Origin: Isoetes taiwanensis
Lineage: Eukaryota; Streptophyta; Lycopodiopsida; Isoetales; Isoetaceae
Length of the DNA: 64,000 nt
Direction of reading: 5' to 3'
NCBI GenBank assembly: GCA_021234155.1
Contig: JAJEKV010000011.1
Location: 1,738,001-1,802,000, forward strand
Below are positions 21,545 through 32,285 of this stretch, in pieces (position 1 is the stretch's first letter; each line of letters begins with the position of its first letter). The position numbers and the translations under genes were made by a program. The notes under the pieces were generated by a model. The model was given only the letters and a program-made list of their open reading frames with translations, had not been told where the DNA came from and ran no database searches.

Positions 21545-24500
21545 ATGCCATACCCCATCTTCTGTCTGCAAGAATCTGTTTATAAAACTAGAGCTGCTCG
21601 GATCAACAACTTCGCTCCCAGCAAATGCCTTTTCCCTTCAAGTCTTTTCGCAAAAAGACATCTCCTCTTCTGTCAACACCTCAGAAAGCACTCCAAGCGA
21701 TATGATTTCATCTTCAAATATGAAAAAATGCACCACGGTAAGATCTGCATCTCCGCTCTCTTATTCAAAACAGGGGTTGGATCATATCATACAGCAGCAA
21801 GTAATCCAAAACAAATGATTTGCGTGATCGTGAATCTAGATGAGGATAAGCGATTGTGTTTTTGGAGTTGACCCTAATGTTTAAAGGTTCTTGCATTATT
21901 TTATCTGATCTTATTATCTGCAAAGTCAGAATTATCTATGGTGGATGCTGTGGTAATGTGGAGCTACAATTATTGCTTGGATTTATGGTTGGAGTGATTC
22001 TCAACCTGATTCCGAGGAGCAGGTATGTCTTGCTCTCTTTACTTAACAGTTGAATGTTTGTGATACCAATCGCAGACTTCTATGCAGCATGATGATCCAT
22101 CATGTTATACAACACATTTCTAAATCTCTTCAATAAACTGTTTTAATTTGGTTAATAATGATAGTGACAAAATTACATTTATTACGGTTCTTGATGCATG
22201 TATCAGCATTTGTGCTCCAGCACAAGGGAAGTGCATTCATTCTTCTATTATCCTTTATGGATTAGGGTTAAATATAGCAGTTGGCAGTGCTCTTGTCAAT
22301 CTATATGGCAAATGTGGATGCCCTGAAGGACGCTTATGAAGTATTTGAAAAGATGCCACACAAAAATGCGCTTTCATGGAATACAATGATGGCGTCATAT
22401 TTCCAGAATGGTGAGCATAAGTCTGCTTTGTTGTTGTTTCATGAGATGCGTGTGGAAAACACAGAGCCAACCAAGCTTACATTTATAAGCATGCTTGATT
22501 CTTGCATAATATTGCCCGAAGGGAAGTTAACCCATGCAAATATTCTGTGAGCGCAGGTGCTTTACATCAGATGTCTTAGTGAGAACATCCCTTGTGAATA
22601 TGCATGGAAAATGTTGTTGTTGTTTCATGAGATGCGTGTGGAAAACACAGAGCCAACCAAGCTTACATTTATAAGCATGCTTGATTCTTGCATAATATTG
22701 CCCGAAGGGAAGTTAACCCATGCAAATATTCTGTGAGCGCAGGTGCTTACATCAGATGTCTTAGTGAGAACATCCCTTGTGAATATGCATGGAAAATGTT
22801 GTTGTTGTTTCATGAGATCCGTGGTGGAAAACACGAGCCCAACCAAGCTTACATTTATAAGCATGCTTGATTCTTGCATAATATTGCCCGAAGGAAGTTA
22901 ACCCATGCAAATATTCTGTGAGCGCAGGGTCTTACATCAGATGTCTTAGTGAGAACATCCCTTGTGAATATGCATGGAAAATGTCAAAGTTTGAAGTGTG
23001 GCTTTTTAAAGGATGCATGTGCGATTTTGATATAATGAATGATCGAATGTGTGGTGTCATGGACAACTATGTTGGCTGTATATTGTCAATATGGCTATGG
23101 CATGCATGCAATGAAAATCTTTAGTCGGATGCAGTTTAATGGTGTATAAACCTCCTTTCAGCATGCAATCATGCTGGAAAGCAAGATGAGGACCATCATT
23201 TCTTTGTTTCTATAGCCACTCATCATTTCTTTGTTTCTATGGCCACCGTCAATGGCATCACAGTAGGATTAGAACACTATGCATGCATGGTTGACCTCTT
23301 AGGTCATGTTGGTTGGCTCGATGAAGCAGGAGATTTGATTAAGGAAACAAAGGAAACAAAATCCAAATGGGTTGGAAACAAAGGAACTCTGGGTGGATTT
23401 GTCTTTAGAGTTCCTGGTCCCTAATATTATACTACATATTCTGAGGTTAGCCTATGGATTTGGAGTGTAATTCAGTCCATAAGAAACAAGCACTTCTTTA
23501 ACTATTTGGCATATTTTAAAATACTCCCTATAACTTGAGTATGTGATTTGGCAAATTTTAAACTACTTTTTATAACTTGAATATGTGGTGCAGCACCTCA
23601 GATTTTTTTCAATGCGTTTATCTTGTTTTCTTTGTCTGATTTTGTTAGGGCCCGAAGGGCCCAAAATTTTTTTTTTAAACTACCAACATATAACTAACAT
23701 TAACATTATTAATACAAACCATTGCATCCAACACATTTAAATGAAAATCCCCCTGAAACCCCCTTTGGTTTGGGTGCATATTCACACGGGGGGTTACTCC
23801 GGGCACCGAGAGCTGTTGGATGGGCATATTTGCCCCTTATTCCTTGATCTGGACCGTATATAGCAATCCTCATTTGTGGGGTATGCCTGTACAAATTTTT
23901 GTATACTGTATATTGAGGTTTGCAAGATACTATAAGATTTGAGGGAATGTACTTAATGGTGTTAATTTTATACATGTATTGTAAGTTTTTAGGGGCTCTC
24001 GCTGCCCTACGTAACCCCCCGTGTGAATATGCACCCAAACCAAAGGGGGTTTCAGGGGGATTTTCATTTAAATGTGTTGGATGCAATGGTTTGTATTAAT
24101 AATGTTAATGTTAGTTATATGTTTGGTAGTTTAAAAAAAAAATTAACCAAAGGAGGAGATGAATCTGCTGAGATATTATACGCAGGAAAGAAGAGCAAAG
24201 AAAATGGCTTCTGCTGCCATGAGTCAGGGCACTTCAAAAAGGAATGTCCTAAGCTTAATAAAAATGATTTCAGTTGTTTTGATTGTGGAGGAAATGGGCA
24301 TACAACAACAAGGTGTTCTCCAAAAGAGACTATGGCAAAGGGAGAGGAAAAGGGAAAGACGCCCGAGGAGGAAAGAGTTATGCTAACAGGGGTCGAGGAG
24401 GAAGGAAGCCCACAACAATAAATCTTGCACAAGAAAATGAGCAAGAGGAGAAAGAAGCTGAAGATGAAAACGAGGTAAATTATGTGTTTACCGTTCTTAA

Positions 24501-27500
24501 CAAATTGATGGAGCTAACAATGGTTGTGACACACTTATAGTTGATAGTGGAGCTGAGAGATCAGTAGTTCAATCTACTAATCTGCTCAAGAACGTCAAGC
24601 AAAGCAACTCAAGGAATATTCAAGTAGGGAATGGGCATGTACAATCAATTGAAGGGAGTGGCCTGCTGCAACTTACATATTTGCAAGGGAATATTATTGA
24701 TGTTGAAAATGTTTTGTGTGTGCCAAGCATTATAAAAAATCTGATTTCTATTAGTCAGTTAGTTGACTTGGGTTATAGAGTTAATTTTGACTTCAAGGCA
24801 TGTAAAATCTTTTTGGGAGATGAATTAAAGTTTTTGCCTCATAGATGTGGAAACTTGTTTCAAATGGAAGGCAACACTTGCTCACATTAGAGGAAAAATG
24901 AGATCACATTTTGTCCCATTAAGGGATGCTTAAAATGCCATGTCAGCTTTTTAAACTGTCCAATAAGAGAAGAGCTCCAGTAGCCTGTAATTAGTGCAGC
25001 TGCAACTAACTTCTGTAGTATCATTTTTTCATTATAACTTTTGATCCAGAACTCCGATTCAAAAACTTTTTGTAGCAATGGGTTCATCTTCACAAGATCT
25101 ATCTAGTGATAACCCATTCATACATCTTTTACGATATGAATATATAAGAAATAAGCAAAAAATCATATTTTTTTAAGGTTAACGCATATGACCATATTGA
25201 AATACATCATAACCATATATCATTGGAAAGATCTTTTCATTCCGCATCTAATGCAACAAACGCGGGCAACATTTTGACAAGTGGATCAAAAGTTATGGGG
25301 GAAAAACAACAACAATGAAGTTGTTGGTGCTACATTAATTGCAGTTAATAGAGGGTAGCCATTCCATTTCTTATGGGGATGAAATGAGATCTCAAATTTT
25401 CTCTAATGAACATAAATTCAGTAACTAGGAATGAGTTGGAACTGTGGCATAATAGATTGGGGCACACCAATAGCAATAACATAAAGTTCTTGGCTAAAAA
25501 GGGCTGGATCAATTGTAATGACCTCAAGTTGGGCAAATTCATATGTGCGGGATGTATGCGAGGAAAAATAACAAGCTGCCATTCGGGACTAAATATAGGG
25601 CCAAGGAAGTACTAGAATTAATCCACATAGATTTATGTGCCTCCCCTGAATGTGAGAAGTAGGTCCAACAAGAGATATTTTATATCTTTTATTGATGACT
25701 ACAGCAGAAGATGCTTTTGCTACTGTCTTAGAAAAAAATCGGAAGCTATTGTAGCATTAAAACACTTTGTGGCAGAAGCAGAAAGACAAACATGAAAAAA
25801 AAGTCAAGTGTATTAGGCCTGATCGTGGAGGGGAGTACTTGTCAAAAAAATTAAAACATTTCTGTATTTCAAATGGGATAAAAAAGCAACTAACCTGCAG
25901 GTATAGCCCTCAACAAAACAGTGTGGCAGAAAGGAAAAGCAGGACGATTATGGATGCGGTACGAACCATGATAAAGAATAGTGGCCTACCAAATCACCTT
26001 TGGAAAGAAGCACTGAAGACGGCTATTCGCATTCAGAACATGCTACCATCAGTTATACTGCAAGGTAATGTACCTCTCAACCTATGGTTAAATTCAAATG
26101 AAGTTCTACATTATGTCAGTTTTAAAAGATACGGGTGCTTAGCCTATAGTCACGTACCTTCAAAACTTAGAAAAAAATTGGATAATAAAGCCATAATTGG
26201 TTTTCTTGTTGGATATGACACTGAGTCAAAAGGCTATAGAATTTATGTCCTACAAACTAAGGAGAACATAGTAGGAGAAAGACTCAAGCAGAGAGGCTAG
26301 CCGAAGATCTGAAAATAAATATGGAAGAAATGAAGCTGGAAGGAGCAAAAGGGTGGAACATCTCGAATTCACACATGATCAGATCTTAGCAATCATGGAT
26401 GGATGACGTTGTATTGCCAAATTCATAAAAGATGTTCTAATGTGTGAAGAAAAGAAAAAACGGATTGATGCAATGCAAGATGAGCTAGACTAATTTATGA
26501 GACCAAAGTGGTGTAGCTATCTCCTGCTATCCAAAATATACAAACAAAATAATAAGTTAACAGAACTTATAGTGAAAATATAGAGAACGGAAGTGTTTTT
26601 AGGTGTGCAGGAGCTAGGACAGAACTATTATTTCCATCAAGCAAGCAAGAATCTTCTTTGATCCCTTCTGATGAGGAGGAATTTGAAGAACGCCTTAGAG
26701 TTATTAAGAGGTTATTGCTTGGTTACTATCTTCTCTGTCAAGTACATAGATATCTGAATGTCTCTATGACATTGTTTCTATTAGATGGATATCATTTTCT
26801 CATTTACTCAAGTGTAAACTCAAGTGCATAAAGGATACTTCCTGCCCTCACAATTAATATGCTTAGCCCTCAGAGACAGTAATGCGTAACTGGAGTTAGA
26901 GAGATTTGTGTTATCCCCAGCATTACCACGTCTACAACAGCAGAGGTCAATCGAGCAAAGATCCTAGCAATGTGCTTTACGCCAGGGGTGAAGTTTACTA
27001 TTCACACAACATTTTGTTATTTATAATTCTGTGTTATGTTTTCTACACCTGTCCTAAGGTCTCTGGGCAACGGAAATCATTTGTGTTTCTTGCTTTGCAT
27101 AGGAAATTTTCACAAATCATTTTATCTTGAAAAGGTTACTGTTTGACAATATGAACTGTTACTCTCATATCATGTCTGCAGAGGTGAAAATAGAAACAAA
27201 GGAACAACAAAAGTTTGCTCCAATAGATTATGACAGGCTTCCGGCAACCAACAACGATTGGATGAAAAACATTTATCTTAAGGCATGACACATTTGACGT
27301 CACTGGTACAGTCGATATGACTTCTGTTTAACCTCTTATCTTATTGTCTTTGTGATAGATAGGTGCTGCAATTGGAGCAGTTGGGGTTATTGTAGCTTTT
27401 GGGTTTGGGGATTTTCTTCCCTCTGAAAGGGATTTCACAAATTTTTCTGGAGGAATTCATAACAAGAGGCTCAAAACAGACAAAATATTCAATGAATTCT

Positions 27501-27502
27501 AA
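21545..27502 (+). CDS. Predicted four-exon gene, small organelle-targeted membrane protein
   Basis: Exons proposed from splice sites and phase: 21545-21737 (donor CACCACG|GTAAGA, phase 1), 26611-26699 (acceptor TGTGCAG, donor TTAGA|GTTATT), 27184-27282 (acceptor GCAGAG; the donor is GC, AAG|GCATGA), 27359-27502 (acceptor GTGATAG, stop TAA). All junction phases agree, giving about 174 residues. The N-terminus is rich in Ser, Arg and Lys with few acids, like a plastid or mitochondrial transit peptide. An acidic region (SDEEEFEERL) and APIDYDRLP follow, then one hydrophobic span (IGAAIGAVGVIVAFGFGDFL) and a polar tail. I do not recognise the family; a single-pass organelle membrane protein is the inference. 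Intron 1 is 4.9 kb and full of transposons and a PPR pseudogene. The GC donor and the start codon (another ATG is at 21515) are the weakest points. Confidence 0.5.
21950..23340 (+). pseudogene. PPR (PLS/E type) pseudogene inside an intron
   Basis: Broken frames show PPR repeats: ITFITVLDACISICAPAQGK, then SALVNLYGKCG, then AYEVFEKMPHKNALSWNTMM, LLLFHEMRVENTEP and LTFISMLDSC, and later an E-domain entrance (GLEHYACMVDLLG, then WLDEAGDLIKE at about 23260-23340). Frameshifts occur near 22315 and in-frame stops in each repeat of the triplicated part. There is no DYW end. It lies in the same orientation as, and within, the large first intron of the gene starting at 21545. It resembles the intact PPR genes at 54446-60360 in style but is a separate, dead copy. 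Confidence 0.8.
22429..22985 (+). repeat. Triplicated 185-186 bp PPR-repeat unit
   Basis: Three consecutive copies begin TTGTTGTTTCATGAGAT and end GAATATGCATGGAAAATG (CATGAGAT at 22440, 22626 and 22811). The first period is 186 bp (62 codons) and the second 185 bp. Each spans most of one PPR repeat plus the next linker. Copies are almost identical, so the expansion is more recent than the loss of the gene frame. Confidence 0.9.
23648..24144. mobile_element. Harbinger/Tourist-like MITE, copy 1
   Basis: GGGCCCGAAGGGCCC opens the left end after a TTA. The left arm (23648-23797) and the right arm (24011-24144) are inverted copies of each other over about 130 bp, almost identical (ACACGGGGGGTTAC against GTAACCCCCCGTGT, ACCAAAGGGGGTTTC against GAAACCCCCTTTGGT). 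The right terminal GGGCCC block is missing. A second copy is at 35883-36392. TTA/TAA targets with GGGCC ends fit the PIF/Harbinger superfamily, of which a transposase lies at 27896-29208, though a direct link is not shown. Confidence 0.8.
24145..26300 (+). pseudogene. Ty1/copia nucleocapsid-protease-integrase remnant
   Basis: The order is that of copia elements. Two zinc knuckles come first (CCHESGHFKKEC, whose first Cys of the CCHC set is replaced, and an intact CFDCGGNGHTTTRC). Then come an RG-rich stretch, a protease with IVDSGAERSVV near 24540, the pre-integrase HHCC motif (LWHNRLGHTN ... CAGCMRGK, 25440-25570), and an integrase core (FIDDYSRR, RPDRGGEYLS, SPQQNSVAERKSRTI) up to 26300. 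No RT/RNaseH follows. Frames change at about 24420, 24540, 25615, 25660 and 25790. A MITE at 24890-25403 separates protease from integrase, and a Harbinger-like MITE abuts the 5' side so that its open frame runs straight into the zinc knuckle. The copy is inactive. Confidence 0.85.
24890..25403. mobile_element. MITE inside the copia element, TA target
   Basis: Ends GAGGAAAAATGAGATCACAT and (reversed) GAGAAAATTTGAGATCTCAT are imperfect inverted repeats of about 34 bp. The insert is flanked by TA on both sides (24888-24889 and 25404-25405), the target of Tc1/mariner (Stowaway-like) elements. It is 514 bp, AT-rich, with no coding capacity. It falls between the protease end and the pre-integrase HHCC motif. 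Confidence 0.65.
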
Positions 27503-27895
27503 GGTTTGAGTCAAAGATTTGAATTGTTTGGATCTGCAAGTCTTGCACTGATAAATGTACAGATTGACTTAGCATGTTTCTTTTACATTCTCTATGATGG
27601 TAAAAGCTTTTGTGAAAGCAAATTAGGAACATAATTCCTTATGTAAATATTTGAGATTGAGGTGCCCAACACCGAGACTTTTTATGAATCCTCTTCTATA
27701 GTCTTCACAGTTGCTGTTGCTGACCTTACAGGCGGAGATATATATTCTCAATTCGACCTAGCCAATTTAAATTATTCTAACACTTGGTAAGTCATTGGAT
27801 ATCTCATGTATTTGATGTGAAATATGCATTTATTTACCTCGGTTGCCCATTCTCATGTGTTCTATTCTATTTTGTCTTAAGGATTTTGTTTCTCA

Positions 27896-29208
27896 ATGGA
27901 TCCAAGCACTCGACAAAAACTTCTACAAATATGCCAAATGTTGCAGTTGTTCATAATGCTGGAAATGTTAAGGCCGAGCGAGGCACCACCATCCAAGAGA
28001 TACATGTATGCATGTGTGCAAGTACTCGAGTTGGTACAGAAAATGAGTTTCATGACAAGGCAACAGAGGAGTTGTTGGGTGTACAAGCGCATAGAAGGAT
28101 ACTATGAAAACATCTTGTCACATAGTCACACAGATAGAATGTTTCGTCAGAAGATGAGGGTGTCACGGGCAACTTTTGAATGGTTGTGCGGTGTATTACA
28201 TCCAGTGCTAGTGAGGAAGGACACTCATCTAAGGTTAGCTTTGGAAGTCCCAAAAAAAGTGGCTATCACATTGACTCGTCTTGCAAGTTGTTCAACACTT
28301 CCAATGGTAGCAGAATTATATGGAGTTGGAATCACTACAGCTTATAGATGTGTTGTAGAATTTTGTCAGACAGTTAAAATAAAGAGGGATGTGTGTCAGG
28401 CCCTCCATGAGTACTTGTAAGAAATATGCAGCTGGATTCGAGGCCAAGCATGGCATTCCCAATGTGATTGGGGCAGTGGATGGTAGTTACATTCCCATAA
28501 CGGCTCCTATAGAGCATGCTCCTGATTATTACAATAGGAAAGGCTTTCACTCCATTCTTTTACAAATCATTGTTGATTCCAGATGTCTGAAATGGGATTA
28601 TGATGTTGGTTGGGCAGGAAGTATGCACGATTCGACATTATTTCAAAGAACATCTGCGTGCACCAAATTTACATCTGGAAAAATGGGCAACTATTGCATA
28701 TTGGGTGATGCAGGTTATAATGCTAGGAATTGGTTGCTGACCCCGTATTTGAATGTAGGTCCAGCATTTACTCCAATACAGAAACACTGGAATTTCATTC
28801 AGTCTAGCACCAGGATGTCCATGGAGAGGGCATTTGGTATACTTAAAGCTCGTTTTCGTATATTATTGAAGAAAATGGAGATGCGTTTGAAGCATGTTCC
28901 GCTAGTTGTTTCAACGTGTCTAGTTCTACATAGCTTATATATTATTTCATAATGATGCTTTTGATGAAATTTGGATCAGGGAAGCTCAAGAGGAGTTACA
29001 AGAATGTAGGGATAATGCTGCTAGAGACGCTTTACGAGAATTTGGTGTGGCTTCTGATGGTGTTGCAAATGCTTCACATTATGATGTTCAAGAGGAGGTG
29101 GTTATATTCGATTATCTATTGGAGGATACTGCAAGAAGGGACGCATTAGCTAGAGCTTTGTATGAAGTAAACAAATGTAGTGGAATTGCAAACATGGAGG
29201 AGGATTGA
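27896..29208 (+). pseudogene. PIF/Harbinger (HARBI1-type) transposase, frameshifted
   Basis: The product matches the DDE_Tnp_4 family in order: an N-terminal segment with SCWVYKRIEGYYENIL, FRQKMRVSRATFEWL and LYGVGITTAYR, then the catalytic core with the first Asp in GAVDGSYIPI, the second in AGSMHDSTLF, LGDAGYNARNWLLTPY, and the Glu in RMSMERAFGILKARFRIL, then CLVLHSLYII and an acidic tail ending at 29208. The three catalytic residues are kept. The frame breaks near 28420 (between EYL and KKYAAGF) and near 28945 (after LYII), each by one base, so the protein is disrupted but young. Its usual MADF/Myb partner protein is not visible nearby. Terminal repeats were not found. Confidence 0.85.
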
Positions 29209-29302
29209 TATGGATTTGTGCTGTAACTATATAAAGTATTGCTACGTTGAATTAAAATGTAAAGGACATGTCTCATGTCACGTAGTGGAAAATGTAAACT
29301 TT

Positions 29303-29422
29303 TAAGACATGTCTTATATTATTGAGACATGTCTTATTTGTTATAATGAAAAAATGATAAAAATAAGACATGTCTTAAACATGATGTGGCATCATAAAAT
29401 GGTGTCATATAATTATATGACA
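29303..29422. repeat. Cluster of short perfect palindromes 3' of the transposase
   Basis: TAAGACATGTCTTA occurs at 29303-29316 and 29364-29377, with close variants near 29324 (GAGACATGTCTTA) and 29264 (GGACATGTCTCATG). TGTCATATAATTATATGACA (29403-29422) is a perfect 20 bp palindrome. They begin within 100 bp of the transposase stop, so subterminal transposase-binding sites are possible. Confidence 0.7.
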
Positions 29423-29429
29423 GTCCTAA

Positions 29430-30139
29430 AATGTGACTGTAGTAGAAAATCACCCTTAATGTACATAATCATACATCATGTACACCAAGACAACTAACTA
29501 TACAGTTATTAATGGATACTTCATTTAAGTACAACTGTTTTCTGTTTCATCACAATCTGCAATAGAAGAGATGCTTTGCCAAAAATAGAATTGCATGTCG
29601 AAGCTATCTATTCGACAAAAAATAGAAGGCTATGCGACATGACCCCGCTAAAACAAGACCTTTGCCAAGAGAAAAGGGACGAAAGATAGCTAGTGCAAAC
29701 CTTATGCCCGTGACATCTCAAAGGTTTGCCAAACTTAAAATGGAATGGAAAAGGGAACAGAAGGAAGTAGTAGTAGTGTTTATTACGAACCAACCACTGC
29801 ATGAGCAACCAAGAAAGAAGGGAAATATATTTATAACAACATCATAGCGTACATACCAACCAATATATTAGAATATAGCTAGTTTAATAATGTTTGCTCT
29901 AAGATCTGGGTCCCTTGTAACAAAATCCTATGGGACCACGAGTAGGAAAGTCATAATTAACATGGTTATGTGGCCATACAGTTATGAAGTGAGTGGTTAA
30001 AAAATTTGATGCAACTCAGTCTTGCCATCAAGGCATGTCTTAAAGTGAGTTTGCTAGACACTTCACCTAGAAGGACCAAGATGAGAGCCCAAGAATTCAA
30101 AGCATTTCTTATTGTTTTCTTTTGATGCATTCTTATTTC
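29430..30139. other. Spacer, no gene seen
   Basis: Small ORFs on both strands show no domain. No repeat of note was found in this stretch. Confidence 0.5.
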
Positions 30140-30195
30140 TTTGTTTAGGTCTTATAGGCCTCTTGGTCTCCATGGATAATAAAATTTAATTCTAT
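30140..30195 (+). mobile_element. LINE 3' end fragment
   Basis: GGTCTTATAGGCCTC then TGGTCTCCATGGATAATAAA resembles the 3' ends of the LINEs at 13690-14925 and 30261-31790, with a degenerate AATTCTATTCTG tail. Only the terminal 50-60 bp is present. Confidence 0.55.
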
Positions 30196-30260
30196 TCTGA
30201 TTTTCTCAATGTATTCAATGGAATGGTAGAAAGAGCATGGATTCAATGGAAGAAAGAGAG

Positions 30261-31790
30261 GAAGGAAGGAAGGAAGGAAGGTACTTTTATCGTCCACGGA
30301 GACCAATCTGGCCTATGGGACCCAATATAAAAACGCAGTGATTTTATTACCGCCTCTGGATTAAAACCCCACCGGAAGGGTTTTCGAGGAAAAACCGCGG
30401 GCGAATCACCTATTGACAAACCGTGCTAATCATATAAAATGCAAACATCCCAATATATACAAATATGCACCACCCCCAGAAGTGCCTAGTCACGGACACC
30501 AAAGGGGGGCAAATGTGACCTCGCAGTCCAAACCTCCGATGTATGACCCCGTGGCACGCATCGACGGCGGTGTGTTCATCGAAATGCAAGGGCACGTCCG
30601 CCGCATTTTAAGGGAGCCGATCCGCCCGGATCCGACCAACACCGGGCAACTCGGAAAGTGTGAGACTCATCCTCAATGGCACCCGCTTGTCGCCTTGACC
30701 GAGCTCGCCCCTGGCGGGGGCTCCCCAATCCACCGCCTGCCTCGATCGCGAAGATGGTGGGCACCGTATGAATGGAGGCAATGAGTTCAAGGCTTTCTCG
30801 GGCGTACCGGGAACGCAGTAGAGCCGTGGGCCCCGGGCTAACACGGGTTGATGTGCTCCTTGTAATGGGCCATTTTGACTGCTCTAGAGCAATGGGGTCC
30901 CGAGCTTGCCAAGGAAACAAGCATCTAGGTACTCCCCCGCAGTCCCACGATCGACATTGCGCCCAGACAGACTTGTGCTCTGCCGCGTTCCATCTGGCGA
31001 ACCACTGATCTCTTTACCCCTCCAACAGGCCCTAAGCCGCGGACTCATGGCCACAAGTAAGCCCGTCAAGGGAGCCGAGCATCACCCATAGTAACCACTT
31101 TTCTCGAAAATAGACGATGTGTCTATCATACGCCACCCATTGGCAAGAATCGGCCTTGTGAGAATCGATAGGGGCTGAAGGTTTCAAGTGCAGTGCCAAA
31201 AATGCCTTCTACGCACTGCTCCAAGTCATTCCAGTTAGCCAAAGAGGCAATAGGGCCCCAAACCGACCCGTCTGAAGGGCAGATGGCTCGACCGGTGCGA
31301 GAGATGTGACCGATGGCCCCAATCATATAGCTCTGCTGATGATCATTGTTCCGCATGGCATAAAAGCGCTTTCCTTTCTTTGTCACCCAGCGGATAGACG
31401 CCTCCCGCCAGAGCGAGGAGGGGAACTCCACCCCTAGGTACTTGTAGGTGGGCGGACGCCCACAAAGCATCCCCCGATATGTGAGTGCGCGAGGCATGGG
31501 GTGACGTGAAGAGGATATGAGAACCACCACGGTCTTGGCGGATTGACGCGCATGTCTCAGTAGCCCGACAAAATGTGTCTAGGGCATCCGGTGAGATCTG
31601 CATAGCTTCGGGGTGTGGGCGTGAGGCCAACATCGTCGCATAGATGAGTGGCGGATGACACAGTGCAAAAGTCGTATGCCATCCCCCATGCTCGATGCCG
31701 TGGCTCTAACCGATCAATGTAGAGGCCAAAAAGTGTTGGCGAGAGGGGGCAACCCTGCCGGAGATCCTAGTCTACAAGCAACATACGAGT
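30261..31790 (-). mobile_element. LINE 3' part with RT fragment
   Basis: Read on the minus strand, the region starts near 31790 with RT sequence (LYIDRLE after a degraded GCPLSP-like motif), continues through KYLGVEFPSS near 31430, and ends with TATTGGGTCCCATAGGCC, TCCGTGGACGATAAAA and a (CTTC)n tail at about 30261-30281. Several stops and frame changes make it non-functional. It is more GC-rich than its surroundings. The same family as 13690-14925, but the simple-sequence tail differs: CTTC here, TTCAA there. The 5' end is truncated. Confidence 0.8.
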
Positions 31791-32285
31791 CCCTTTGCTT
31801 AAGAATTCGGATTAAAACTCGGATTAACAATGATGTAGACATGCAACAGATGCAATTAATTGCCCAACCTTTGTGCAGATGGTGTTGCCACTATCCCATA
31901 TCTTCATATCCTAGTTTATAACACACCCTGGCTGGCATTGTTGGTGAGTGTTTAATGCCCCCAGTAGCTCTCAAAAACTCTGCCTCCAAAACGCTCGCCG
32001 TAATGCCCTGTTGGATCGTCTATCTAGGAGGAAAATCTGGTCGGTACCATTCCCTTTGACGATTTTCCGGTGTGGGTTAGTTGGATTTGCAAAATTGAAG
32101 TTGCCAATACGTTGGTGTGGATGAGATGCCCTGCATGTTTGATCACCCCTTTTTTTCTGTTTAGAATCTGGTTCTGAATTGAAGCAGGTCTGCTTTTGCA
32201 TGTAACATGCAATTGTAATGGCAGGAAATAGCTTTTAACTCGATCGGATTACTGGATAGCATTCGTACCCAATCTTAACAAGCAG
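31791..32285. other. Probable promoter and leader of the dehydrogenase gene
   Basis: No ORF with support is present. The gene starts at 32286, so this stretch should contain its 5' UTR and proximal promoter. I could not place a clear TATA box or transcription start. Confidence 0.4.

Noticed and set aside
23709-24086. 125-codon minus-strand open frame beginning MHPTHLNENPPE
   Set aside because: It is produced by the inverted arms of the Harbinger-like MITE, which read nearly the same on both strands.
28415-28440. A 15 bp intron (GTAAG...GCAG) that would join the two transposase frames
   Set aside because: It is far below any plausible plant intron length; a one-base frameshift is the simpler reading.
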